Below are positions 10,059 to 18,641 of a DNA stretch of 64,000 nt, piece by piece (the stretch's first letter is position 1; every line of letters starts with the position of its first letter). The position numbers and the translations under genes were made by a program. The notes under the pieces are model-generated. The model worked only from the letters and a program-made list of their open reading frames with translations. It made no database searches and was not told the DNA's origin. Origin of the DNA: Pelagovum sp. HNIBRBA483 (GTDB lineage Bacteria > Pseudomonadota > Alphaproteobacteria > Rhodobacterales > Rhodobacteraceae); assembly GCF_040931995.1 (NCBI RefSeq), contig NZ_CP162412.1, positions 1,426,001 to 1,490,000 on the forward strand, in the 5' to 3' direction.

Positions 10059-10870
10059 CACTGCCCCCCTGCGCGGAGTGGATTGGCGAGGAGGGTGCGG
10101 GTCGCCTCGGCCACGTCGTCCTTGCGCATCAGGCTTTCGCCGATGAGGAAGGTGCGCGCGCCGTAGCGGGCCATATCGGCAAGGTCATCGGGGGTGAAAA
10201 GCCCGCTTTCGCAGACGATTAGGCGATCTTCAGGCACGAGGCGCGAGAGGGTGCGCGTGGTGTCGAGCGTGACGTCGAAGGTTTTGAGATTGCGGTTGTT
10301 GATACCCATCAGCGGTGATTTGAGCTTGGCGGCACGTTCTAGCTCTTCGGCGTCGTGGACCTCGAGCAGCACGTCCATGCCCCATTCATAGGCGGCGGCT
10401 TCAAGCTCTGCGGCTTGGGCGTCCGAGACGGAGGCGAGAATGATCAGGATGCAATCGGCGTGCAGCGCACGGGCCTCGGCCACCTGATAGGTGTCATACA
10501 TAAAATCCTTGCGCAGTGCAGGCAGGGAGACGGCGGCGCGGGCGTCTGTCAGGTAGCTGTCAGCGCCTTGAAAGCTGGGCGTATCGGTGAGGATCGACAG
10601 GCAGGTCGCGCCGCCTTCCTCGTAGGCGCGGGCCAATGCGGGCGGATCGAAATCAGGGCGGATCAGCCCTTTGGACGGGCTGGCCTTCTTGATTTCTGCG
10701 ATAAGGCCGTAGCCGGTGCGGGATGCCTCCTGCAATGCATTGGCGAAGCCGCGCGGCGCTGAGGCTTCTTTCGCGCGGGCTTCGACCTCGGCCAAGGGCG
10801 TTTGCGCCTTGCGGGCGGCGACCTCTTCGAGCTTGTATGCTTTGATCTTGTCGAGAATGGTAGCGGTCAT
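10058..10870 (-). CDS. trpC: Indole-3-glycerol phosphate synthase
   Basis: 270-residue TIM-barrel enzyme that closes the ring of CdRP to indole-3-glycerol phosphate in tryptophan synthesis. Signature blocks: [13 protein letters not shown] (catalytic Lys loop), [26 protein letters not shown] and [10 protein letters not shown]. It is monofunctional, not fused to TrpF. The start overlaps the trpD stop by 4 bp, and moaC follows with a coupled start. Confidence 0.97.
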   Translation of the reverse strand: MTATILDKIKAYKLEEVAARKAQTPLAEVEARAKEASAPRGFANALQEASRTGYGLIAEIKKASPSKGLIRPDFDPPALARAYEEGGATCLSILTDTPSFQGADSYLTDARAAVSLPALRKDFMYDTYQVAEARALHADCILIILASVSDAQAAELEAAAYEWGMDVLLEVHDAEELERAAKLKSPLMGINNRNLKTFDVTLDTTRTLSRLVPEDRLIVCESGLFTPDDLADMARYGARTFLIGESLMRKDDVAEATRTLLANPLRAGGQ

Positions 10871-11886
10871 GCGGCCTCTTGGGTGATTTTCGCGAGGGTT
10901 TCAACGGCGCGGCGGGCAGCGCCGGAGTCGATGCTTTCGGCGGCGACGGCGACGCCTTCTGCCAGCGATGGCGCACGGTCTGCGACCACGAGCGCGGCGG
11001 CGGCGTTTAGCAAGACAGCGTCGCGATACGCGTTCTTGGCACCGTCGAGGAGGGCGGCGAAGGCTTTGCCGTTCTCCTCGGGGCTGCCGCCCAGAATAGC
11101 AGAAAGCGGGTGGACAGGGAGGCCAGCGTCTTCGGGGTGAAGTTCGCCTTCGGTCACGGTGCCGTTCTCCAGCTTGGCCACGGAGGTGGCGCCGGTGATC
11201 GAGACTTCGTCGGTGCCGTCATGACCGAAAACCAGCCATGCTTTTTCGGAACCAAGCGCCTTCAGGGTTTCGGCCATAGGCACCAGAAGATCGCTGGCGA
11301 AGGCGCCGGTGAGCTGGCGCTTGACGCCAGCGGGGTTGGTGAGCGGCCCGAGGATGTTGAAGATCGTTTTGCAGCCGAGTTCCTGCCGCGCGGGCATGAC
11401 ATGTTTGATCGCGGGGTGGTGCATCGGGGCCATCATGAAGCCGATGCCGGCCTCGCGGATGCCACGCTCGACCACATCAGCGCCGACCATGACGTTAATT
11501 CCCATCTGCCCGAGCGCATCAGCCGCGCCGGATTTGGACGACAGGTTGCGGTTGCCGTGCTTGGCCACCGGCACCCCTGCGCCTGCGACCACGAAGGCGG
11601 TGGCGGTGGAGATGTTAAGCGTACCGATCCCGTCTCCGCCAGTGCCGACAATATCCATCGCGCCAGCGGGTGCGTACACCGGCACGCATTTGGCGCGCAT
11701 CACGGCGGCGGCGGCGGCATATTCAGTCACGCTTTCGCCGCGTGTGCGCAGCGCCATGAGCAAGCCGCCGATTTGGGCGGCGGTGGCGGTTCCTTCGAAG
11801 AGTTCTTCAAAAGCGGCTTCGGCCTGTGCGCGGGTGAGCGGCCCTTCGGAGGCGGCGGAGATCAGGGGTTTCATCGCGTCGCTCAT
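10867..11886 (-). CDS. trpD: Anthranilate phosphoribosyltransferase
   Basis: 339 residues. It transfers phosphoribose from PRPP to anthranilate. The PRPP-binding loop [16 protein letters not shown] and the [15 protein letters not shown] segment are clear. The length is the normal monofunctional size, and the glutamine amidotransferase is a separate upstream gene. ATGA overlap with trpG upstream and trpC downstream. Confidence 0.97.
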   Translation of the reverse strand: MSDAMKPLISAASEGPLTRAQAEAAFEELFEGTATAAQIGGLLMALRTRGESVTEYAAAAAVMRAKCVPVYAPAGAMDIVGTGGDGIGTLNISTATAFVVAGAGVPVAKHGNRNLSSKSGAADALGQMGINVMVGADVVERGIREAGIGFMMAPMHHPAIKHVMPARQELGCKTIFNILGPLTNPAGVKRQLTGAFASDLLVPMAETLKALGSEKAWLVFGHDGTDEVSITGATSVAKLENGTVTEGELHPEDAGLPVHPLSAILGGSPEENGKAFAALLDGAKNAYRDAVLLNAAAALVVADRAPSLAEGVAVAAESIDSGAARRAVETLAKITQEAA

Positions 11887-12464
11887 GCCGGTTCCTTTGC
11901 GAGATCGAGAAAGTTCTGGAGAAGCTGGTGCCCGTGCTGGCTGGCGATGCTTTCGGGGTGGAATTGCACGCCGTGGATTGGCAGCTCTTTATGAGAGAGG
12001 CCCATGATGGTGCCGTCCTCCAGCCACGACGTGACCTCAAGGCAATCGGGCAGGCTGTCACGCTCGACGACGAGACTGTGGTAGCGGGTCGCTTCAAAGG
12101 GGCTGGGCAGGCCTGTGAACACGCTTTTGCCCGCGTGGTGCATCTGGCCCATCTTGCCGTGGACGATTTCGTGGCAGCGCACGACTTTGCCGCCGAATGC
12201 CTCGCCAATTGTCTGGTGGCCGAGGCAGACGCCCATCAGGGGGGTGCGGGTTTCGGCGGCGGCTTGGGTCAGAGCAAGGCAGATGCCCGCTTGCGCCGGA
12301 TCGCAAGGGCCGGGGGAGAGGAGGATCATCTCGGGCTTCAACCCAATCGCATCTTGCACGGTCAGCGCATCGTTGCGGCGGACCACCACATCGGCGCCCA
12401 GCTCGCCCAGATAATGCACGAGATTATAGGTGAAACTGTCGTAGTTATCGATCAAGAGCAGCAT
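11883..12464 (-). CDS. trpG: Anthranilate synthase component II (glutamine amidotransferase)
   Basis: 193-residue class I glutamine amidotransferase that supplies ammonia to TrpE. Nucleophile Cys80 lies in [15 protein letters not shown] and the His-Glu pair in [14 protein letters not shown] lies just before the ATG. It is the first gene of the minus-strand operon as seen here; trpE is not adjacent, because upstream lies a divergent gene. A PabA role (amphibolic subunit) cannot be excluded, but trpD and trpC follow directly. Confidence 0.94.
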   Translation of the reverse strand: MLLLIDNYDSFTYNLVHYLGELGADVVVRRNDALTVQDAIGLKPEMILLSPGPCDPAQAGICLALTQAAAETRTPLMGVCLGHQTIGEAFGGKVVRCHEIVHGKMGQMHHAGKSVFTGLPSPFEATRYHSLVVERDSLPDCLEVTSWLEDGTIMGLSHKELPIHGVQFHPESIASQHGHQLLQNFLDLAKEPA

Positions 12465-12614
12465 AAGTGACCCTTCGAGAGAAATTGGGGGCTACCGTCG
12501 GACCGCCGGGCCGGATTATAGTCTGGGCATACATGGGCCGCGACGGGAACAAAGGTCAAGGCCAAGCGGTGAAAACACTGTAAGCAGGCAAGTGCAAGGG
12601 GCGAGGTCCGAAGC

Positions 12615-14348
12615 GTGTTGAGAGGACTGATCAGCGGAGTTTTCTTCGGGGCCGTGGTTGCGGTTCTGGGGGTGGTGGTGCTTTCGGTTGTGGCGCCACA
12701 GCCGCCGGGGCGGGAACCGCCGCAAGCGCCTCAGGTTGATGCGCCCGAGGTCATGGGCGCGCCGACGCCCGAGAGCGCGCCTGTCACGGCGCCTGCGCAA
12801 CCGGACGCTGATCCGGTGCAACCCGCAACGATACCGGATGTTGTTGCGCCGGAGGCCGAAGCGGGTGCTCCGGTTGCGGATCAGGCCCCCGCGCCGGCGC
12901 CTGATCTGTCGCCCGAGCCGGAAAGCGCAAACGAGAATGGCTTAAGTGCCCCTGAAAGCGCTGCCGATGTGGGCGATTTGCCGGAGGCTGCCGCGCCTGT
13001 TGCCATTGCTGCGGGGCAAGCACCCGAAGCGCCCGCAGCCCCGGAAAATGAAGCTCTGCCTGATGCGGCCACCGAACCTGCGGCAGCGGCATCCCCGCCG
13101 CTGGCAGATGCGGCCGAGCCTGCGCAGCCCGCAGCGGAGGCGGTGATGTCCAGCCCATCCTTGGGTGATGCGCCGTCGATGGCGGAGGACAGCGCACCCG
13201 TGCTTGCGCCTGCTGCGACCCCCACCGCACCGACTGCGCCCGATGCGGGTGAGGGTGCCGCGCCGGAGGTGGATGCGACGAGCCGGCCCGTTGCCTTGCC
13301 CGGACTGGGCGGCGCGGATACGGCTGAAGAAATCACCGCGCCGGAACTTCCCGAAATCGCGGAAGAGATGGAAAGCCCGCTTGGGACCACCGCGCCGCAA
13401 GGCGGGACGCTGGCCGTCGTGACGCCGGAGGAGGATTCCCTTCCCGTGGTGCCGGAAGCCAGCGTTGCCGAGCCGGAGGTGGGCGCGGCGGCTCCTGTAG
13501 CGCCGGAAACCCCGCAAGAGCCTACAAATACCACCACCACCGGAGACGCGCCAGAAGTGGGATTGACGGGAACCGCCGCCAGCGTTTTGCCGGAGGGGTC
13601 GGGCGCGGTTGTCGTCAGACGGCCGGAAAGTGATGATGACAGCGCAGCAGCCGACGAAATGGCGGGCGTACCCGCGCCGCTTGAGCGGTACGCGGCCGCG
13701 GTGCCGCGCGATGCGGCGGGATTGCCGCGCATGTCCGTTGTGTTGATGGATGACGGGCGCTTGCCAAGCGCGGCAACTGTTGTTGGAGCGATCCCGTTCC
13801 CGATCTCGGTTGTTCTGAATCCCAGTGCCGCGGACGCCACGCGCCGCGCGCAAGCCTATCGGGAAGCGGGTATCGAAATTCTGGCGCTGGCTGACCTGCC
13901 TGAAGGGGCGGCCGTTTCGGACGGGATGGCGGCTGTCGAAACCGCCGACGCGGTGCTTGGTGAACACATCGGCTTGCTCACCCGTGGCAACGTGATGGGT
14001 GGGACTGTGACCGCTGATGTGAGCCGCTATTTGGCAGACCGGCTGGCCCGCGACGGACGCGGTTTGGTTGCGCTGAGCGAAGGGTTGGCAACGCCGATGC
14101 GCTATGCAGGGGAGGCGGGGCTTCCGGCTGTGGAGGTGTATCGTGATCTGGGAGAGACAACACAAGATGCGCGGGTGATCCGGCGGTTCCTTGATCAAGC
14201 CGCGTTCCGTGCGCGGCAGCAGAGCGGCATTGTTGTGCTTGGGCGGCTGAGAGCCGAAACGATCACGGCGCTGATGCTGTGGAGCGGATCGGACCGCGCC
14301 AACCAGGTTGGTCTGGTGCCGGTTTCGGCGGTGCTAAGGGGCGAGTAG
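12615..14348 (+). CDS. YibQ-like (divergent polysaccharide deacetylase) protein with long Pro/Ala linker; probable pseudoenzyme
   Basis: 577 residues starting at GTG (a TTG follows at once; GAGG lies upstream). Residues about 5-27 form a membrane anchor, about 30-365 are a low-complexity Pro/Ala/Glu linker, and about 370-577 match the divergent polysaccharide deacetylase (DUF610/YibQ) fold: VVLMDDG, then GIEILAL, a GNVMGGT loop, and GIVVLGRLRAETI. The Asp-Asp pair near 378-379 is kept. Where YibQ proteins have His (HLP, NHMG and GHP motifs, recalled from family knowledge), this protein has ADLP, GNVMG and GRLR, so the metal site seems lost. A periplasmic, envelope-spanning binding role is more likely than catalysis. 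Confidence 0.75.
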   Translation: MLRGLISGVFFGAVVAVLGVVVLSVVAPQPPGREPPQAPQVDAPEVMGAPTPESAPVTAPAQPDADPVQPATIPDVVAPEAEAGAPVADQAPAPAPDLSPEPESANENGLSAPESAADVGDLPEAAAPVAIAAGQAPEAPAAPENEALPDAATEPAAAASPPLADAAEPAQPAAEAVMSSPSLGDAPSMAEDSAPVLAPAATPTAPTAPDAGEGAAPEVDATSRPVALPGLGGADTAEEITAPELPEIAEEMESPLGTTAPQGGTLAVVTPEEDSLPVVPEASVAEPEVGAAAPVAPETPQEPTNTTTTGDAPEVGLTGTAASVLPEGSGAVVVRRPESDDDSAAADEMAGVPAPLERYAAAVPRDAAGLPRMSVVLMDDGRLPSAATVVGAIPFPISVVLNPSAADATRRAQAYREAGIEILALADLPEGAAVSDGMAAVETADAVLGEHIGLLTRGNVMGGTVTADVSRYLADRLARDGRGLVALSEGLATPMRYAGEAGLPAVEVYRDLGETTQDARVIRRFLDQAAFRARQQSGIVVLGRLRAETITALMLWSGSDRANQVGLVPVSAVLRGE

Positions 14349-14356
14349 GCGGGCGC

Positions 14357-14596
14357 CTACCAGTTCCCCCTGCGTTCGGCGCGGCGGTTGTGGATATCGC
14401 CAAGCCGTGCATCGGTGTCATCGGGTGTGAGCGCGATATCGCGCAACATCTCTTCTGAGAGGTCGGCCAGTGCTGTGCGGGTTGTGGCCCGTGCGCGGAC
14501 GACGGCCAAAAGTGCCGCGCCGTGCGAGAGAACCATGCGCAGACGTTCCATGTGGAATGTGGGGCGGTTCGTATTCGGGATGCTGTGCTGGGTCAT
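14357..14596 (-). CDS. DUF1127 (YjiS-like) small protein
   Basis: 79 residues from the ATG at 14596, which has AAAGGACAG upstream; the frame is open further upstream but without an equally good start. The C-terminal half has the DUF1127 pattern (RTALADLSEEMLRDIALTPDDTDARL), a short Arg-rich helix found in many small alphaproteobacterial proteins. Some DUF1127 proteins elsewhere bind RNA or affect phosphate and carbon metabolism; nothing here says which. It is convergent with the YibQ-like gene and divergent from the HxlR gene. Confidence 0.8.
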   Translation of the reverse strand: MTQHSIPNTNRPTFHMERLRMVLSHGAALLAVVRARATTRTALADLSEEMLRDIALTPDDTDARLGDIHNRRAERRGNW

Positions 14597-14769
14597 GATC
14601 TGTCCTTTCAACTGGAGTTGGGGGAATAAGGTCATGCGGACAGACTGCCGGATGCGCGATGCAACAGGGCAGTGTAGAAGGTGAACCAAACCTGATACAA
14701 AAGCTGTACTGGCCGCGTTTGCCTTGGGTCGTTAGGGTTGAAGCCCCGATCCGACCGAGGAGGCGTTCG

Positions 14770-15471
14770 ATGAGTGACCGACCGTACGGACTGTTTTGCC
14801 CGACATCCAAGGCGACCGAAGTGCTGAACCCGCGCTGGACGATCCAGATATTGGGCGAGCTTTGGGATGGCTCGACACGGTTCAACGAGATCCGGCGCGG
14901 CCTGCCCGGAATTTCGCCGACGCTGCTGGCAAAACGACTGAAGGAAATGCAGGAGAACGGGTTGGTGGAGCGGGTCGCGGATCCGGCCAGTGGTGCCATT
15001 GACTACATCCGCACCAATAAGGCCGCGGAACTGGACCCGATCCTGCAAGGGCTGGCGCGGTGGGCGCAGCGGCATATTACGGCTGAGATCGCGCTGGAGG
15101 ATCGCGATGCGGATGTGTTGATGTGGACCGTTCACCGGCGGATCAATCAGGCGGCATTGCCGAAACGCCGGATCGTCATGCGATTCAATTTTACCGATGC
15201 CACGTCGCCTGCCAGTACATACTGGCTGATGATCAAGCCCGATGCGCCGGTGGAGCTGTGTGTCTCTGATCCGGGGTTCGAGGTGGATCTGTTCATCGAA
15301 ACATCGGTGCAGGTGCTCACGGGCATTTATCTGGGGCGGCGGTCTGCCGCGCGGGAGATTGCGGAGGACCGGCTATTTATGAGCGGGGAAGCGCGGCTCG
15401 AGCGGACATTCGAGCGGTGGCTACGGATCAGTACCTATGCCGATGTGGAAGGATTGCTGACGGCAGACTGA
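14770..15471 (+). CDS. HxlR-family transcriptional regulator with C-terminal sterol-carrier-like domain
   Basis: 233 residues from the ATG at 14770 (GAGGAGGCG upstream). Residues 1-95 are an HxlR winged helix-turn-helix: a conserved-position Cys (GLFCPTSKA), NPRWTIQILGELWDGSTRFNEI, then ISPTLLAKRLKEMQENGLVER. The remaining ~130 residues resemble the SCP2-like ligand domain found on some alphaproteobacterial HxlR proteins. Ligand and targets are unknown. It lies divergent from the DUF1127 gene and 64 bp before the arsenic operon on the same strand, but nothing links it functionally to arsenic. Confidence 0.85.
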   Translation: MSDRPYGLFCPTSKATEVLNPRWTIQILGELWDGSTRFNEIRRGLPGISPTLLAKRLKEMQENGLVERVADPASGAIDYIRTNKAAELDPILQGLARWAQRHITAEIALEDRDADVLMWTVHRRINQAALPKRRIVMRFNFTDATSPASTYWLMIKPDAPVELCVSDPGFEVDLFIETSVQVLTGIYLGRRSAAREIAEDRLFMSGEARLERTFERWLRISTYADVEGLLTAD

Positions 15472-15514
15472 TTTTTGGGGGCGACTCTTCGAAAGGGGCT
15501 TGTGCTTTCGATAT

Positions 15515-15536
15515 TATTTCGGTAATTCGCGAAATA
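15515..15536 (+). promoter_or_regulatory. Candidate ArsR operator
   Basis: Perfect 7-bp dyad TATTTCG-N8-CGAAATA; its right end is the A of the ArsR-ArsC start codon. Binding by the encoded ArsR domain would be autoregulatory. The assignment rests on position and symmetry only. Confidence 0.55.
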
Positions 15537-16384
15537 TGGAAAATACACTCATCACACAGTTATCGACGTTGGGCCATGAGGGGCGACTCGCGGTCTTTCG
15601 CCTGCTGATGCGGCGCTACCCTGACGCGGTGCCAGCGGGGGAAATCGCGGCAGCGCTCGATCTACGGCCGAGCACTTTGTCTGATTATCTTGCGTCCCTC
15701 AGGGCGGCAGGGCTGATCGGGCAGAGGCGGGAAGCGACATCTCTTTTTTACAAAGTTGATCTAGACGGAGCGGACGGGATGGTTCGCGCGCTCTATCAGG
15801 ATTGCTGCCGTGGCCGCCCGGACCTTTGTGCGACCGGATCTGATAAGACCGGCGCGGGGGCAGATGAGGGCACGGACATGGCTGGCGCGGTGTTTGACGT
15901 TTTGTTTTTGTGTACCGGAAATTCGGCACGGTCGATCATGGCCGAAGTCTTGTTGCGGGATTTGGGCGGTGTGTGGTTCAACGTGCATTCGGCAGGAACC
16001 CAGCCTTATTCAGAATTGAACCCAGATGCGCTGCGGCTGTTGGCCCTCAAGGGGCATGACGTGAGCGGCTTGCGGGCCAAGCATGTGGAGGAATTCCGTC
16101 GCGCGGGCGCGCCGCAGATGGATTTCGTGTTTACCGTTTGTGATCGGGCGGCGAATGAGGATTGCCCGGCATGGCCCGGTCAGCCGATTTCAGCGCATTG
16201 GGGGCAGCCCGATCCGGTGAAGGCGACAGGAACCGAGGCAGAGCGCGCGCTTGCCTTTCAGGAAGTTTATGGCGCGCTTCGCAGCCGGATAGCGGCCTTT
16301 ACCGCGCTGCCGCTGCACCGGCTGGACCGGCGCACAATACAATACGAGCTGGATGCGCTCGCGATGGAAAAGGAAATGACGTGA
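15536..16384 (+). CDS. arsC: ArsR-type repressor fused to thioredoxin-type arsenate reductase (ArsC)
   Basis: 282 residues from the ATG at 15536. Residues 1-88 are an ArsR/SmtB winged helix ([16 protein letters not shown], then [20 protein letters not shown]) followed by a cysteine cluster, C90, C91 and C98, that could bind As(III). Residues about 119-282 are a low-molecular-weight PTP-fold arsenate reductase: P-loop C126TGNSAR132, and C202/C210 in [11 protein letters not shown], matching the three-cysteine relay of Bacillus ArsC (C10, C82, C89). One polypeptide would thus both sense arsenite and reduce arsenate. The next gene starts in its stop (GTGA), so it leads an arsRC-gap-arsJ operon. 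Confidence 0.9.
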   Translation: MENTLITQLSTLGHEGRLAVFRLLMRRYPDAVPAGEIAAALDLRPSTLSDYLASLRAAGLIGQRREATSLFYKVDLDGADGMVRALYQDCCRGRPDLCATGSDKTGAGADEGTDMAGAVFDVLFLCTGNSARSIMAEVLLRDLGGVWFNVHSAGTQPYSELNPDALRLLALKGHDVSGLRAKHVEEFRRAGAPQMDFVFTVCDRAANEDCPAWPGQPISAHWGQPDPVKATGTEAERALAFQEVYGALRSRIAAFTALPLHRLDRRTIQYELDALAMEKEMT

Positions 16385-17379
16385 CCAAAATTGCACTGAA
16401 CGGATTGGGCCGGATTGGAAAACTGGCGCTGAAGCAGCTGTTGGAAACCGGCGCGGAGATCGCGTGGATCAACGATGCGGTGGGTGATCCGGCGATGCAC
16501 GCGCATTTGCTAGAGTTCGACACCGTGCACGGGCGGTGGGATGCCGAATTCGGCGCTGACGAGACGGGTATCACGATCAACGGGCGGCGGTTGCCGGTGC
16601 ATAATGCGCGGCGGATCGAGGATTTGCCACTCGATGGCGTGGATATGGTCATCGACTGCACGGGCGTGTTCAAGACGGAAGCCGCGCTCGCGCCCTATTT
16701 TGCAGCAGGTGTAAAAAAGGTTGTCGTGTCGGCACCGGTCAAAGACGGCCCCACGGCGAATATCGTCTATGGTGTGAACAACGAGGTCTATGACACTGCC
16801 GCGCACCAGATCGTCACGGCGGCGAGTTGTACGACGAATTGCCTCGCGCCGGTGGTGAAGGTGATCCACGAGGGCTTGGGCATCACGCATGGATCAATCA
16901 CCACGATCCATGATCTTACGAACACCCAAACGATTGTGGACCGCCCCGCAAAAGACCTGCGCCGCGCGCGTTCCGGCGTGAATGCGCTGATCCCCACGAC
17001 GACGGGCAGCGCCACGGCGATTACGCTGATCTACCCAGAGCTTAAGGGGCGTTTGAACGGCCATGCGGTGCGGGTGCCGCTATTGAATGCCTCACTCACC
17101 GACTGTGTGTTCGAAGTGGCGCGGGAGACGACCGTTGAGGAAGTGAACGCGCTGTTCGAGGCCGCCGCTGCGGGTGAATTGAAAGGCATTCTGGGCTACG
17201 AGACACGGCCGCTGGTGTCGACCGATTATGTGAACGACGCGCGGTCGTCGATCGTGGATGCGCCCTCGACGATGGTGATCAATGGCACGCAAGTGAAGAT
17301 CTATGCGTGGTATGACAATGAATGGGGTTACGCGCACCGCTTGGTTGATGTGGCGATGCTGGTGAGGGACAGCCTGTGA
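16381..17379 (+). CDS. ArsJ-associated glyceraldehyde-3-phosphate dehydrogenase
   Basis: 332-residue GAPDH starting at GTG 16381, which overlaps the ArsC stop by 4 bp. The NAD-binding start [13 protein letters not shown], the catalytic Cys in [10 protein letters not shown], and the C-terminal [11 protein letters not shown] block are all intact. In arsenic operons this enzyme uses arsenate in place of phosphate to make 1-arseno-3-phosphoglycerate, which ArsJ exports. Lying between an arsenate reductase fusion and arsJ, each with a 4-bp overlap, it is almost certainly this specialised paralogue and not the glycolytic Gap. Confidence 0.93.
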   Translation: MTKIALNGLGRIGKLALKQLLETGAEIAWINDAVGDPAMHAHLLEFDTVHGRWDAEFGADETGITINGRRLPVHNARRIEDLPLDGVDMVIDCTGVFKTEAALAPYFAAGVKKVVVSAPVKDGPTANIVYGVNNEVYDTAAHQIVTAASCTTNCLAPVVKVIHEGLGITHGSITTIHDLTNTQTIVDRPAKDLRRARSGVNALIPTTTGSATAITLIYPELKGRLNGHAVRVPLLNASLTDCVFEVARETTVEEVNALFEAAAAGELKGILGYETRPLVSTDYVNDARSSIVDAPSTMVINGTQVKIYAWYDNEWGYAHRLVDVAMLVRDSL

Positions 17380-18638
17380 CGGCAGCGCCGCCGAGGGCCG
17401 GGCTTGCCGCCTATCTGACGGTGACGGCGGCATACTGGGCGTTCATGCTCAGTGATGGCGCGTTGCGGATGTTGGTGCTGCTGCATTTCCATAAGCTGGG
17501 CTTTTCGCCGGTGCAGTTGGCTTACCTCTTTGTGCTGTATGAGATCGCGGGCATGGTGACAAACCTTGGCGCGGGGTGGCTTGCAGCGCGGTTTGGCATG
17601 GTGCGGACGCTTTACGCAGGATTGGGGCTACAGATCGTGGCGTTGGTGCTGTTGGCGCAGTTGGACGCGGGATGGAGCATCGGGGCATCGGTGATCTATG
17701 TAATGCTGGTGCAGGGGCTTTCGGGTGTAGCGAAAGACCTCTCCAAGACCAGCGCGAAATCGGCGGTGAAACTGCTGGCGCCGACGGGCGAGGGCGGGTT
17801 GTTCCGCTGGGTGGCCGTGCTCACGGGATCGAAGAACGCGGTGAAGGGGGCGGGGTTCCTCTTGGGTGCGGGGCTTTTGGCGCTGGCGGGGTTTGATGCC
17901 GCCGTATGGGGCATGGCGGCAGTGCTGGCGGCGATCTTGCTGGGCGTTGTGTTGTTCATGCCGGCGGGCCTGCCTGCGGGGAAGAAGGGGGTGAAGCTGA
18001 AGGAAGTGATCTCCAAATCCCGCGACATCAATTGGCTGAGCGCGGCGCGGCTGTTTCTGTTCGGCGCGCGGGATGTGTGGTTTGTGGTGGGCATTCCGAT
18101 TTATTTCTATGTAGTGCTGTCGGATGGGACGCCGGAGGGCAACCGCGCGGCGTTTTTCATGATCGGTGGGTTTATGGCGGTGTGGACCGTGCTCTATGGC
18201 GTGGTGCAGGCCAATGCGCCGCGCTTGTTGCGGGCGCGGGAGCTGGGTGCTGATGCGCTGATCGCAACCGCGCAGCGGCTGGTCTTGGGGCTGGCCGTGG
18301 TGCCGATTGTGCTGGCAGTGCTGGTGTGGCTGGTGCCGGGCGCACCGCTGTGGCTGACGATGATACTGGTGCTGGGGCTTTTGGCATTTGGTGCCGCGTT
18401 CGCGCTGAATTCGGCGGTGCATTCCTACCTCATCCTCGCCTTTGCCGAGGCGGAGCGGGTGACGATGGATGTGGGGTTTTACTACATGGCGAATGCAGGC
18501 GGGCGGCTGGCGGGGACGCTGCTGTCGGGCCTGTGCTACCAGTGGGGCGGCGTGGAGGCGTGCCTCGCGGCTGCGGGTATCATGCTGATCCTCAGCCGCG
18601 TGATGGCGGGGCGGCTGGGAGCCGCCGCCGCCGCGTAA
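17376..18638 (+). CDS. arsJ: ArsJ organoarsenical (1-arseno-3-phosphoglycerate) efflux MFS transporter
   Basis: 420 residues, start GTG 17376 overlapping the GAPDH stop (GTGA). It has an MFS-like pattern of about 10-12 hydrophobic helices. Early blocks [21 protein letters not shown] and [15 protein letters not shown], and the middle [14 protein letters not shown] region, are typical of ArsJ. It should export 1-arseno-3-phosphoglycerate, which breaks down to arsenate outside the cell. Last gene of the arsenic operon; it ends 3 bp from the convergent dddP stop, with no terminator visible between them. Confidence 0.9.
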   Translation: MTAAPPRAGLAAYLTVTAAYWAFMLSDGALRMLVLLHFHKLGFSPVQLAYLFVLYEIAGMVTNLGAGWLAARFGMVRTLYAGLGLQIVALVLLAQLDAGWSIGASVIYVMLVQGLSGVAKDLSKTSAKSAVKLLAPTGEGGLFRWVAVLTGSKNAVKGAGFLLGAGLLALAGFDAAVWGMAAVLAAILLGVVLFMPAGLPAGKKGVKLKEVISKSRDINWLSAARLFLFGARDVWFVVGIPIYFYVVLSDGTPEGNRAAFFMIGGFMAVWTVLYGVVQANAPRLLRARELGADALIATAQRLVLGLAVVPIVLAVLVWLVPGAPLWLTMILVLGLLAFGAAFALNSAVHSYLILAFAEAERVTMDVGFYYMANAGGRLAGTLLSGLCYQWGGVEACLAAAGIMLILSRVMAGRLGAAAAA

Positions 18639-18641
18639 CGT

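Noticed and set aside
12690-13700. Long open frames on the minus strand inside the YibQ-like gene
   Set aside because: They are shadows of the Pro/Ala-rich GC-biased linker; their Arg/Ser/Gly-rich translations have no family pattern.
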